Part shown: piece by piece, positions 44,859 through 53,291 of the stretch
Position numbering within the stretch: the stretch's first letter is position 1
Layout: every line of letters begins with the position of its first letter
Assembly: GCF_015461845.1 (NCBI RefSeq)
Contig: NZ_JACOPW010000008.1
Coordinates: 1 to 64,000, forward strand
Source of the DNA: Pseudomonas mucoides
Lineage (GTDB): Bacteria; Pseudomonadota; Gammaproteobacteria; Pseudomonadales; Pseudomonadaceae
Reading direction: 5' to 3'
Length of the DNA: 64,000 nucleotides
Notes under the pieces: generated by a model
The model's database searches: none
Told to the model about the DNA's origin: nothing
The model's input: only the letters and a program-made list of their open reading frames with translations
Made by a program: the position numbers and the translations under genes

Positions 44859-46051
44859 CAGCCTACTTGAATGCCCTCGGGGTGATCTGCGCATTGGGTC
44901 GTGGCAAACACGAGGTTGCCGCCAATCTGTTTGCCGGCGATTGCTCGGGCCTGCGCGTCGAAACCGGCTGGGTGCCAGAGCGCGCCTTGCCGGTAGCGGC
45001 AGTGAGCGGCGAACTGCCGTCGATTCCGCTTGAGTTGAAAGTGCAAGACACTCGCAACAACCAATTGCTGATGGACGCCGCACTGCAAATTCGCGACGAG
45101 ATTGATCAGGCGATCCAGACCTACGGCCGTGATCGGATCGGCGTGATTCTGGGCACCAGCACCTCGGGTATCGATGAGGCCAGCCGTGGGTTGGCCCATT
45201 ACATCCGTGAACATCAATTCCCTGCCGAGTACGACTATCAGCAACAGGAACTCGGCGCGCCGGCCAGCTTCCTCGCCGACTGGCTGCAATTGAGCGGTCC
45301 GGCCTATGTGATTTCCACCGCCTGCACCTCCAGCGCCCGGGCGCTGATGAGCGCCCAGCGCCTGCTGGACCTGGGCCTGTGCGACGCGGTGTTGTGCGGC
45401 GGCGTCGACAGCTTGTGCAAACTGACCCTCAACGGCTTCTCGGCCCTGGAAGCGGTGTCCGGACAACGCTGCAATCCGTTTTCAGTCAACCGCAACGGCA
45501 TCAACATCGGCGAAGCCGCCGTGTTGTTTCTGATGAGCAAAAACGCAGGAGATGGCCAGGCCATTGCCTTGCTCGGCAGCGGCGCCAGCTCCGATGCGCA
45601 CCATATCTCCGCGCCGGAACCGACCGGTCGTGGTGCACTGCAAGCCATGAGCAAAGCCCTGAACCGGGCAAACCTGCAACCGCAGCAGATCCATTACCTG
45701 AACCTGCACGGCACCGCGACCCAGCATAACGACGCCATGGAAAGCCTCGCCGTGGCGACGCTGTTCCCGCAAGGCGTACCCTGCTCATCGACCAAGCCGA
45801 TGACCGGTCACACCCTCGGCGCTGCCGGCGCTCTGGAAGCCGCGTTCTGTTGGCTGAGCCTGAGCCCGGACAATCGCGACCACGCCCTCGCGCCTCATCT
45901 CTGGGACGGCCAGCCCGACCCGCTCCTGCCCGCGCTGCATTGGGTGACCCCGGCCGATCGCCTGACGTCCATTGCACCTCGCTATTTGATGAGCAATTCC
46001 TTTGCCTTCGGTGGCAACAACGTCAGCCTGATTATCGGAGATGCACCATGA
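44855..46051 (+). CDS. apeO: Beta-ketoacyl-ACP synthase (ApeO-like)
   Basis: A 398-residue ketosynthase with the complete catalytic triad Cys157 (STACTSS), His285 (LHGTAT) and His319 (MTGHTLGAAG). In aryl polyene synthesis ApeO pairs with the chain length factor ApeC to extend the chain with malonyl units. It overlaps its neighbours by 4 bp on each side. Confidence 0.93.
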   Translation: MTAYLNALGVICALGRGKHEVAANLFAGDCSGLRVETGWVPERALPVAAVSGELPSIPLELKVQDTRNNQLLMDAALQIRDEIDQAIQTYGRDRIGVILGTSTSGIDEASRGLAHYIREHQFPAEYDYQQQELGAPASFLADWLQLSGPAYVISTACTSSARALMSAQRLLDLGLCDAVLCGGVDSLCKLTLNGFSALEAVSGQRCNPFSVNRNGINIGEAAVLFLMSKNAGDGQAIALLGSGASSDAHHISAPEPTGRGALQAMSKALNRANLQPQQIHYLNLHGTATQHNDAMESLAVATLFPQGVPCSSTKPMTGHTLGAAGALEAAFCWLSLSPDNRDHALAPHLWDGQPDPLLPALHWVTPADRLTSIAPRYLMSNSFAFGGNNVSLIIGDAP

Positions 46052-46509
46052 TTGACTGGCCGCTCGCCGAGTTGCTGCCCCACGCTGGCGACATGATCCT
46101 CATCGAGCAGATCCTGGCGTTCGATGACGAGCAGATTCACACCCGCCTCACCGTCAGACCCGGCGGCCTGTTCAACCGTCCCGACGGCAGCCTGCCGGCC
46201 TGGGTCGGCATCGAGATAATGGCCCAGAGTGTTGCCGCCTACGCCGGTTGCCATGCGCGCCAGCGCGGTGATGCGGTGGCGCTGGGCTTTCTGCTGGGCA
46301 GCCGTAAATTCGAGTGCAACGTCGAGCACTTTCCGGCGGGTACGGAACTGACCATCCACGGCCTGCGCTCGCTGGAAGACGACAATGGCATGGGCGTGTT
46401 CGAATGCCATATCAACGCCCCGGGCATCCACGCCAGCGCGCGCCTGAACGTGTTTCGTCCGCCTCAGGCCGCTCAATATCTACATGAACCCGAAGGAGTC
46501 CAGTCATGA
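46048..46509 (+). CDS. apeP: 3-hydroxyacyl-ACP dehydratase (ApeP-like)
   Basis: A 153-residue hot-dog fold dehydratase. The catalytic His is in LLPHAGDMILIE (residue 11), and the acidic partner lies in WVGIEIMAQSVAAYAG. In the E. coli system ApeP works as a complex with ApeI; the ApeI part is fused to the ligase here. ATG 46048 overlaps the ketosynthase stop; the longer frame from 45850 is a shadow. Confidence 0.9.
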   Translation: MIDWPLAELLPHAGDMILIEQILAFDDEQIHTRLTVRPGGLFNRPDGSLPAWVGIEIMAQSVAAYAGCHARQRGDAVALGFLLGSRKFECNVEHFPAGTELTIHGLRSLEDDNGMGVFECHINAPGIHASARLNVFRPPQAAQYLHEPEGVQS

Positions 46510-47234
46510 CTGAACCTGTACTGGTCACCGGTTCCAGCCGTGGCATCGGCCGCGCCATCGCCTTGCGCCTGGCTCAGGCCGGGCACGACATCGTGCTGCA
46601 TTGCCGCAGCGGCCTCGCGGACGCCATCGCGGTAAAAGGCGAAATCGAAGCCTTGGGCCGCCATGCACGCGTCCTGCAGTTCGACGTTTCCGACCGTGCC
46701 AGCTGCAAAGCCATTCTCGAAGCCGACGTCGAAGCCCACGGCGCCTATTACGGCGTGGTGCTCAACGCCGGCCTGACCCGCGACGGTGCTTTTCCGGCGC
46801 TGAGCGAGGATGATTGGGATGTGGTGATGCGCACCAACCTCGACGGTTTCTACAACGTGCTGCACCCGGTGATGATGCCGATGATCCGTCGTCGCGCCGC
46901 TGGGCGAATTGTCTGTATCACTTCGGTGTCGGGGTTGATCGGCAACCGTGGCCAGGTCAACTACAGCGCCTCCAAGGCCGGCCTCATCGGCGCAGCCAAG
47001 GCGCTGGCGATTGAATTGGGCAAGCGTAAAATCACCGTCAACTGTGTCGCGCCCGGCCTGATCGACACCGCCATGCTCGACGAAAACGTGCCCGTGGAAG
47101 AACTGATGAAAATGATCCCCGCACAACGCATGGGCACCCCGGAAGAGGTGGCTGGCGCGGTGAATTTCCTGATGTCGGCGGAAGCCTCGTACATCACCCG
47201 GCAGGTTCTGGCCGTCAATGGAGGCCTGTGCTGA
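46506..47234 (+). CDS. apeQ: 3-oxoacyl-ACP reductase (ApeQ, FabG-like)
   Basis: A 242-residue SDR-fold ketoreductase: cofactor motif TGSSRGIG at 8-15, and catalytic Ser140, Tyr153 and Lys157 in ITSVSGLIGNRGQVNYSASK. It reduces the keto group after each elongation; the following dehydration leaves the conjugated double bond. Overlaps the dehydratase by 4 bp and the next ketosynthase by 1 bp. Confidence 0.94.
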   Translation: MTEPVLVTGSSRGIGRAIALRLAQAGHDIVLHCRSGLADAIAVKGEIEALGRHARVLQFDVSDRASCKAILEADVEAHGAYYGVVLNAGLTRDGAFPALSEDDWDVVMRTNLDGFYNVLHPVMMPMIRRRAAGRIVCITSVSGLIGNRGQVNYSASKAGLIGAAKALAIELGKRKITVNCVAPGLIDTAMLDENVPVEELMKMIPAQRMGTPEEVAGAVNFLMSAEASYITRQVLAVNGGLC

Positions 47235-48460
47235 TGAAGCGCGTTGTCGTCACCGGCATGGCCGGCATCACTTCACTGGGCAGCGACTGGGACACCATCG
47301 CAGGGCACTTTGCGGCCAATCGCAGCGGCATTCGGCGCATGGACGAGTGGGATCGCTTTACCGAACTCAACACGCGCCTGGCCGGCCCGATCGATGACTT
47401 CAAGATCCCGAGCCACTGGACCCGCAAGCAATTGCGCAGCATGGGCCGGGTGTCGCGGCTTGCGGTGGGCGCGGCCGAGCAAGCGCTGGCCGATGCCGGA
47501 TTGCTGGGCGACGAGTCGATCAAGGACGGGCGCATGGGCGTCGCGTGCGGCTCGTCCACCGGCAGCACCGACGAGATCAAGGCATTCGGCAACATGCTGC
47601 TCAACTCGGTGGCCGAAGGCCTGAACGCCAACTCCTACGTGCGGATGATGCCGCACACCACAGCTGCGAATATCAGCATTTTCTTCGGCCTCACCGGCCG
47701 TTTGATCCCGACGTCGAGTGCCTGTACCAGCGGTAGCCAGGGCATCGGTTACGCCTATGAGTCGATCAAATTCGGCCGCCTGCCGCTGATGCTGGCGGGC
47801 GGCGCCGAAGAGCTGTGCCCGACCGAAGCCATGGTCTTCGATGCGCTGTACGCCACCAGCCTGAAAAACGACGCCCCGCAATCCACCCCTCGTCCTTATG
47901 ACAAGGGTCGCGACGGTCTGGTGATCGGTGAAGGCGGCGGCATGCTGGTGCTTGAAGAGCTGGAACACGCACTGGCTCGCGGCGCGCGCATCCACGCCGA
48001 ACTCGTCGGCTTCGGCAGCAACGCCGACGGTCAGCACACCACCCGTCCCGAGCAACTGACCATGCGCCGGGCCATGGAGCTCGCGCTGGAAGACGCCGGA
48101 CTGCAACCGTCGGACATCGGCTACGTGAACGGCCACGGCACCGCAACCGAACAAGGCGACATTGCCGAAACACTGGCCACCAGCGCGTTGTTTGGCGAAC
48201 ACATGCCGATCAGTTCGCAGAAAAGCTTCCTCGGTCATACGCTAGGCGCCTGCGGTGCACTGGAATCCTGGTTCAGCATCGAAATGATGAACCGCGATTT
48301 GTATGCCCACACGTTGAACCTCGACGAGGTCGATCCGCATTGCGGCAAGCTCGACTACCTGCGCGGGGAGTTTCGGCAGATGAGTAATGAATACGTGATG
48401 AACAACAATTTCGCGTTTGGTGGCGTCAACACCTCATTGATCTTCCGTCGTTGGCGCTGA
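47234..48460 (+). CDS. apeR: Beta-ketoacyl-ACP synthase (ApeR-like)
   Basis: A 408-residue FabF/FabB-like ketosynthase with Cys164 (SSACTSGSQG), His301 (NGHGTATEQGD) and His335 (FLGHTLGACG). It is thought to catalyse the first condensation on the aryl starter. I choose ATG 47234, which shares a base with the previous stop and has GGAGG 9 nt upstream; a GTG two codons earlier is less likely. Last large gene of the operon. Confidence 0.93.
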   Translation: MKRVVVTGMAGITSLGSDWDTIAGHFAANRSGIRRMDEWDRFTELNTRLAGPIDDFKIPSHWTRKQLRSMGRVSRLAVGAAEQALADAGLLGDESIKDGRMGVACGSSTGSTDEIKAFGNMLLNSVAEGLNANSYVRMMPHTTAANISIFFGLTGRLIPTSSACTSGSQGIGYAYESIKFGRLPLMLAGGAEELCPTEAMVFDALYATSLKNDAPQSTPRPYDKGRDGLVIGEGGGMLVLEELEHALARGARIHAELVGFGSNADGQHTTRPEQLTMRRAMELALEDAGLQPSDIGYVNGHGTATEQGDIAETLATSALFGEHMPISSQKSFLGHTLGACGALESWFSIEMMNRDLYAHTLNLDEVDPHCGKLDYLRGEFRQMSNEYVMNNNFAFGGVNTSLIFRRWR

Positions 48461-48486
48461 CCTGAACCACGTTTGGAGTAAAAGGA

Positions 48487-48597
48487 ATGACTCTTTTGCG
48501 TTGTTTGTCATGGCCGGTGCTGGACCGCCACATAAGCGAAAGCGAGCGCTATCAGGATCTACTCAAGAAGGGAGTGTGGCGTGGCGATGGGGGATGA
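48487..48597 (+). CDS. Small ORF after apeR (36 aa)
   Basis: A 36-codon frame, starting MTLLRCLSWPVLDRHISESE, with a near-ideal ribosome site (AAAAGGA directly before the ATG) 26 bp after the apeR stop. I do not recognise the product. It is mildly amphipathic, with no signal peptide. It may be a translated small protein of the operon or chance. Confidence 0.4.
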   Translation: MTLLRCLSWPVLDRHISESERYQDLLKKGVWRGDGG

Positions 48598-48624
48598 GTT
48601 AGCGCGACGGGTGTGATGTTGCTT

Positions 48625-48659
48625 GGTACGGCCCCTGCACTGGATGCAGGGACCGTACC
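48625..48659. terminator. Hairpin between the APE operon and the DUF2846 gene
   Basis: GGTACGG(C)CCCTGCA pairs with TGCAGGGACCGTACC around a ~5-nt loop, a very stable stem of about 14 bp between convergent genes. T-runs are lacking on both sides, so termination efficiency is uncertain. Confidence 0.55.
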
Positions 48660-48664
48660 GATAC

Positions 48665-49108
48665 TTACTGAGCTTGAATCAACTTGCTTTCAGCAACGCC
48701 AGCACGACCGGTCTGGTCATCAACCACTTGCAGGTTGTTGCGTGCCTTGATGAAGCCCACTTTCACTTCCTGCCAGACAAAGTAGTTCTTGCCGGCTTCT
48801 GCGGTGAGTTTCAGTTCGGAATCGTTTTCCGCCGAGGACACCAGGGTCTGCTGACCAGCCGGGACGGCCAACATCAGGTACGACTTGGCGACGGTCTGGC
48901 CGACCGGTTTACCGTTCAGCGTCACCGGCATTTTCACCCCAGCGCCCATGCTTTCGTTGCGATAAACGTAGATGTTGGCTTTGTCCGGGGCGACCTGGAA
49001 GGTCTTCGCCTGAGCGTCCTGAGTGTCATCCGCCATTTTTACCGAAGCACAACCACCGGTCAGCGCCATCATGGCCAGCAACGCGGTAAAAGTTAATTGC
49101 TTGAACAT
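48665..49108 (-). CDS. DUF2846 lipoprotein
   Basis: A 147-residue predicted lipoprotein: leader MFKQLTFTALLAMMALTGGC with the lipobox cysteine at 20, followed by a DUF2846 domain (ANIYVYRNESMGAGVKMPVTL). The family is of unknown function and is often found as a single envelope gene. The residue after Cys20 is Ala, consistent with the outer membrane. AGG precedes the ATG by 6 nt (GGAGATACAGG). Confidence 0.88.
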   Translation of the reverse strand: MFKQLTFTALLAMMALTGGCASVKMADDTQDAQAKTFQVAPDKANIYVYRNESMGAGVKMPVTLNGKPVGQTVAKSYLMLAVPAGQQTLVSSAENDSELKLTAEAGKNYFVWQEVKVGFIKARNNLQVVDDQTGRAGVAESKLIQAQ

Positions 49109-49507
49109 CCTGTATCTCCATTGTTTGTGATGAGTCCGAAACCGTTATCGGCTGATCAGAAAAAAGGCGAAGGGATGTATCAAAAAAACATGGCAAGCAC
49201 CAAGGCGTGAATTTTCGCGGCATCAGAAGTGCTGAAGGCGATAGCGTCCGAGGTGGTGTTGCGTGGGGATCGGGTACAAATAGACTGAAGTGGGTCATGC
49301 TAAAACGACAAAGGGCGCCTTTCGGCGCCCCTTCACAAACAGGCCGGCTTGTCATCGCCCTGTACCTGTCTGGCTCTGCGATGGCTGGGTGCCCAGGATC
49401 CTCAGAGTCTCACAAGCCCCTTTCGGGAACGGCGCGAGTATTGCGCGAAACAGAACTCAGGGCAACGACTGGCCATTCGCCTCGCTAGGCCTGAAGTGTC
49501 CCCACGC
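49109..49507. other. Intergenic region with a GC-rich hairpin
   Basis: 399 bp without a supported gene. A hairpin GGGCGCC-TTTC-GGCGCCC lies at 49312-49330. On the minus strand it is followed by a T-rich stretch, so it could end the LysR transcript or a small RNA encoded between 49335 and 49507. A CTGGGTGCCCAG palindrome lies near 49385-49396. The short open frames here look like chance. Confidence 0.5.
49310..49334 (-). terminator. Predicted terminator downstream of the LysR gene
   Basis: Perfect 7-bp GC stem with a four-base loop, followed on the minus strand by CTTTGTCGTTTT. It lies ~175 bp past the LysR stop codon. Confidence 0.5.
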
Positions 49508-50404
49508 TTAAGTCCCTTCAACCTTACGCGTCAACAACTCGACAAACGCCTTGGCCATCGGCGATTTCTGATCCTTGCGCTGCACCAGCCACACCGCCGA
49601 CACCGCCGCGGGGTCCAGCAACGGTCGATACACCACGCCATCGATGCGCATCCGCTGATACGACGCCGGCAGCACCGACACCCCAAGCCCCGCTGCTACC
49701 AGGCCGATAATGGTCATCGCCTCGCCCGCCTCTTGCGCAAAGTGCGGACTGAAACCCGCATCGCGGGCCAGGCTGAGCAATTGTGCGTAGAGACCGCTGC
49801 CATAGCTGCGTGGGAAAAAGACGAAAGGCTCGAGGGCCAGTGCTGACAGAAACAGTCCATCTTCGCTGCCATTGACCAAGGGGTGCTTGGAGCTGAGCAC
49901 CGCCACCAGTGGCTCGCGCATCAGCTCCACGACGCTGAGGGAATCCGGCAACCCCAACGGTCGCATGATGCCGACCTCGATCGACTCGTCGACCAGCGCA
50001 TCGGCGACCTGGGTGCTGCTCAGCTCCCGCAAATTAAGGTGCACCGCCGGGAAGCGCTGGCGGAACGAAAAAATCGCCTGAGGAATGGTCGAGTTGAACG
50101 GTGCAGAGGACGTGAAACCGATCTTCAGTTCACCGAGTTCACCCAGTTGCGCACGCCGCGCCACGTCGGCGGCTTTGTCGACTTGCGCCAGCGCCAATCG
50201 CGCCTCTTGCAGAAACAACCGACCGGCTTCGCTGAGCTCGACCCGACGATTGGTTCGCTCGAACAAGCGTGCGCCAACCTCGGCCTCCAGTGCCTGAATC
50301 TGTTGGCTCAGCGGCGGCTGAGAGATGCCCAGCACCTGAGCGGCGCGGCCAAAGTGCAGTTCTTCGGCGACGGCGATGAAGTAGCGCAGGTGACGCAATT
50401 CCAT
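49508..50404 (-). CDS. LysR-family transcriptional regulator
   Basis: A 298-residue LysR regulator: winged HTH at residues 1-60 (MELRHLRYFIAVAEELHFGRAA), then the two-lobed effector domain (LGELKIGFTSSAPFNSTIP onward), resembling the BenM/CatM branch. It is divergent from the MFS exporter gene across a 119-bp spacer with a palindrome at 50446-50455, so it most likely controls that exporter. Effector unknown. Confidence 0.92.
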   Translation of the reverse strand: MELRHLRYFIAVAEELHFGRAAQVLGISQPPLSQQIQALEAEVGARLFERTNRRVELSEAGRLFLQEARLALAQVDKAADVARRAQLGELGELKIGFTSSAPFNSTIPQAIFSFRQRFPAVHLNLRELSSTQVADALVDESIEVGIMRPLGLPDSLSVVELMREPLVAVLSSKHPLVNGSEDGLFLSALALEPFVFFPRSYGSGLYAQLLSLARDAGFSPHFAQEAGEAMTIIGLVAAGLGVSVLPASYQRMRIDGVVYRPLLDPAAVSAVWLVQRKDQKSPMAKAFVELLTRKVEGT

Positions 50405-50445
50405 GAAAACCCCATTAGGTCGTAAAAGCTCTCAAACAGGTCGAA

Positions 50446-50455
50446 CAATATATTG
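50446..50455. promoter_or_regulatory. Candidate LysR operator
   Basis: CAATATATTG is a perfect 10-bp AT-rich palindrome 42 bp upstream of the LysR start and about 70 bp upstream of the MFS start, the usual place for a LysR binding site. Confidence 0.4.
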
Positions 50456-50523
50456 GATTGAATCATTAGGCAGCTATATGATTTTTTCATTGCCTGCCCG
50501 GCTGCGTCCCTCCGAGGTTCAAC

Positions 50524-51798
50524 GTGAAAACTGCTGTCGCTCCACTCGCCCATGAAGTTCCGCCCGCCGTGGCGGACGATGTCGTCGCCGAGCTGAAGGA
50601 GATTTACATCGAAAAAGGCACGCCGATGTTCATGCGCACCGTGCTGGCGCTGTTCTCCGGCGGCTTCGCGACCTTCGCGTTGCTCTATTGCGTGCAACCG
50701 ATGATGCCGCTGCTGTCCCACGAGTACTCGATCAACGCGGCGCAGAGCAGCCTGATCCTGTCGGTCGCGACCGGCATGCTCGCCATCGGCCTGCTGATCA
50801 CCGGCCCGATCTCCGACCGTGTTGGCCGCAAACCGGTGATGGTTGCCGCATTGTTCGCCGCCGCGCTGTGCACCATGGCCAGCGCGATGATGCCGAGCTG
50901 GCACGGCGTGCTGGTGATGCGCGCACTGATCGGTTTGTCATTGAGCGGCCTGGCAGCGGTCGCCATGACGTACCTGAGCGAAGAGATTCACCCACAGCAC
51001 ATCGGCCTGGCCATGGGTTTGTACATCGGCGGCAACGCGATTGGCGGGATGAGCGGGCGCTTGATCACCGGCGTGTTGATCGACTTCGTCAGCTGGCACA
51101 CGGCGATGCTGGTGATCGGCGGCCTGGCCCTGATCGCCGCAGCGGTGTTCTGGAAAATCCTTCCCGAATCCCGTAACTTTCGCGCCCGCTCGCTGCACCC
51201 GCGCAGCTTGCTCGACGGCTTCACCATGCACTTTCGCGATGCCGGTTTACCGTTGTTGTTCCTTGAAGCCTTTGTGTTGATGGGCGCGTTCGTCACGCTG
51301 TTCAACTACATCGGCTACCGCTTGCTGGCCGAGCCGTATCACATGGAGCAAGCCTTCGTCGGACTGCTCTCGGTGGTGTACCTCTCGGGGATCTACAGCT
51401 CGGCGAAGATCGGTTCGCTGGCTGACAAGCTGGGTCGCCGCAAAGTGCTCTGGGCGACGATTGTGCTGATGCTCGCCGGCCTGGCGCTGACCCTGTTCAC
51501 ACCGCTGCCGGTAGTGATCATTGGCATGCTTATCTTTACCTTCGGCTTCTTTGCCGCGCACTCCGTGGCGAGCAGCTGGATCGGCCGTCGGGCGATCAAG
51601 GCCAAGGGGCAGGCGTCTTCACTGTATCTGTTCAGCTATTACGCCGGGTCGAGCATTGCGGGTACTGCCGGGGGCGTGTTCTGGCATTTGGGTGGCTGGA
51701 ACGGAATCGGGTTGTTCATTGGCGGGTTGCTGGTGATTGCGCTGCTAGTGGCGTTGAAACTGGCGAAGTTGCCGCCCCTGAGCGGAGTGAAAGCCTGA
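50524..51798 (+). CDS. MFS transporter (YnfM-like, 12 TM)
   Basis: A 424-residue major facilitator. After a ~35-residue polar N-terminus come 12 membrane segments. The loop 2-3 motif GPISDRVGRKPVM and its second-half counterpart GSLADKLGRRKVLWA are present. It resembles YnfM-type drug or metabolite exporters; the substrate is unknown. It begins with GTG at 50524 and a GAGG 9 nt upstream. Probably regulated by the divergent LysR gene. Confidence 0.9.
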   Translation: MKTAVAPLAHEVPPAVADDVVAELKEIYIEKGTPMFMRTVLALFSGGFATFALLYCVQPMMPLLSHEYSINAAQSSLILSVATGMLAIGLLITGPISDRVGRKPVMVAALFAAALCTMASAMMPSWHGVLVMRALIGLSLSGLAAVAMTYLSEEIHPQHIGLAMGLYIGGNAIGGMSGRLITGVLIDFVSWHTAMLVIGGLALIAAAVFWKILPESRNFRARSLHPRSLLDGFTMHFRDAGLPLLFLEAFVLMGAFVTLFNYIGYRLLAEPYHMEQAFVGLLSVVYLSGIYSSAKIGSLADKLGRRKVLWATIVLMLAGLALTLFTPLPVVIIGMLIFTFGFFAAHSVASSWIGRRAIKAKGQASSLYLFSYYAGSSIAGTAGGVFWHLGGWNGIGLFIGGLLVIALLVALKLAKLPPLSGVKA

Positions 51799-51807
51799 CG
51801 CATAACC

Positions 51808-51899
51808 CATGCAGGAGTGAACCTGCTCGCGATAGCGGAGTGTCAGCCAATACATTCAGCGACTGATTTACCGCTATCGCGAGCAGGCTCACTCCTACA
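51808..51899. repeat. REP pair after the MFS gene
   Basis: Inverted copies of the GGAGTGAGCCTGCTCGCG family at 51808-51836 and 51871-51899. Confidence 0.88.
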
Positions 51900-51931
51900 T
51901 TTGATCTGCGCCCGACATTGGATCGTGCAAA

Positions 51932-51965
51932 CAAAAACGCCCGGCATTAGCCGGGCGTTTTTTAT
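51932..51965. terminator. Bidirectional terminator between the MFS gene and hemE
   Basis: AAAAACGCCCGGC-ATTA-GCCGGGCGTTTTTT: a 9-bp GC stem flanked by A- and T-runs, so it can stop transcripts from both convergent genes. It ends 11 bp before the hemE stop codon. Confidence 0.93.
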
Positions 51966-51975
51966 TGGACGACGA

Positions 51976-53043
51976 TCACTCGTGATACTGCGCCGACAAC
52001 TCATGTACTGCGCGCAAGAACGCACCCGCGTGTTCCGGATCAACTTCCGGGGTGATGCCATGACCCAGGTTGAACACGTGGCCGCTGCCTTTGCCGTAGC
52101 TGGCGAGGATGCGCCCGACTTCGGTGCGAATGGCTTCCGGTTTGGCGTACAGCACGGTCGGGTCCATGTTGCCTTGCAGCGCGACTTTGTTGCCGACGCG
52201 ATCACGGGCGCTGCCGATGTCGCAGGTCCAGTCCAGACCCAAGGCATCAGCGCCAGCGTCGGCGATGCTTTCCAGCCACAAACCGCCGCCCTTGGTGAAC
52301 AGGATCACCGGCACCTTGCGGCCTTCGTGTTCGCGGATCAGGCCGCTGACGATCTTTTTCATGTAGGCCAGGGAGAATTCCTGGTACGCCGCCGCCGAGA
52401 GGCTGCCGCCCCAGCTATCGAAAATCTGCACGGCTTGCGCACCGGCCATGATCTGGCCGTTGAGGTAGCTGGTGACCGTCTGCGCGAGTTTGTCTAGCAG
52501 CAGGTGCAAGGCTTGCGGGTTGTCGTACAGCATGGTTTTGGTCTTGCGGTAGTCTTTCGACGAGCCGCCTTCAACCATGTAGGTGGCCAGGGTCCATGGG
52601 CTACCGGAGAAGCCGATCAACGGCACACGACCGTTCAGTTCGCGGCGGATGGTGCTGACCGCGTCCATGACGTAGCCGAGGTCTTTGTGCGGATCAGGAA
52701 TCGGCAGGGCTTCGATGTCGGCCAGGGTGCTGACGACTTTCTTGAAGCGCGGGCCTTCACCGGTTTCGAAGTACAGGCCCTGGCCCATGGCATCGGGGAT
52801 GGTCAGGATGTCGGAGAACAGGATCGCCGCGTCCAGTTGCGGATAGCGGTCGAGCGGTTGCATCGTGACTTCGCAAGCGAACTCCGGGTTCATGCACAGG
52901 CTCATGAAGTCACCGGCCTTGGCACGGCTGGCGCGGTATTCAGGCAGGTAGCGACCGGCCTGACGCATCATCCACACAGGAGTGACGTCTACGGGTTGCT
53001 TGAGCAGGGCGCGAAGGAAACGGTCGTTCTTCAGGGCAGTCAT
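51976..53043 (-). CDS. hemE: Uroporphyrinogen decarboxylase HemE
   Basis: A 355-residue cytoplasmic enzyme of heme biosynthesis that removes the four acetate carboxyl groups of uroporphyrinogen III. The N-terminal PVWMMRQAGRYLPEYR signature and the central GFSGSPWTLATYMVEGG segment are both present. Length is the usual ~355. It is a single-gene unit with a strong terminator and a REP pair upstream, between gltD and hemE. Confidence 0.98.
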   Translation of the reverse strand: MTALKNDRFLRALLKQPVDVTPVWMMRQAGRYLPEYRASRAKAGDFMSLCMNPEFACEVTMQPLDRYPQLDAAILFSDILTIPDAMGQGLYFETGEGPRFKKVVSTLADIEALPIPDPHKDLGYVMDAVSTIRRELNGRVPLIGFSGSPWTLATYMVEGGSSKDYRKTKTMLYDNPQALHLLLDKLAQTVTSYLNGQIMAGAQAVQIFDSWGGSLSAAAYQEFSLAYMKKIVSGLIREHEGRKVPVILFTKGGGLWLESIADAGADALGLDWTCDIGSARDRVGNKVALQGNMDPTVLYAKPEAIRTEVGRILASYGKGSGHVFNLGHGITPEVDPEHAGAFLRAVHELSAQYHE

Positions 53044-53171
53044 GTCGGCATCCGGAAAAAAAGTGCGGGCATTTTCTCAGAGCGCGACGCAAAAGGCACG
53101 GTTGCAGGTCAGCCTTTTGTCTATCGGGTCAATTTGTCGCGGTGAAACCCGGTTTTCGCAACACCACAAAC

Positions 53172-53264
53172 CATTGTGGGAGCTGGCTTGCCTGCGATGC
53201 AGACACCTCGGTTTGTCAGTTAGACCGAGGTGATGCTATCGCTGGCAAGCCAACTCCCACAGGT
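53172..53264. repeat. REP pair between hemE and gltD
   Basis: Inverted, slightly diverged copies of the GTGGGAGCTGGCTTGCC type at about 53172-53198 and 53237-53264. Confidence 0.82.
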
Positions 53265-53291
53265 ATTGCATTTCAATCAGGTGGAACGGGT

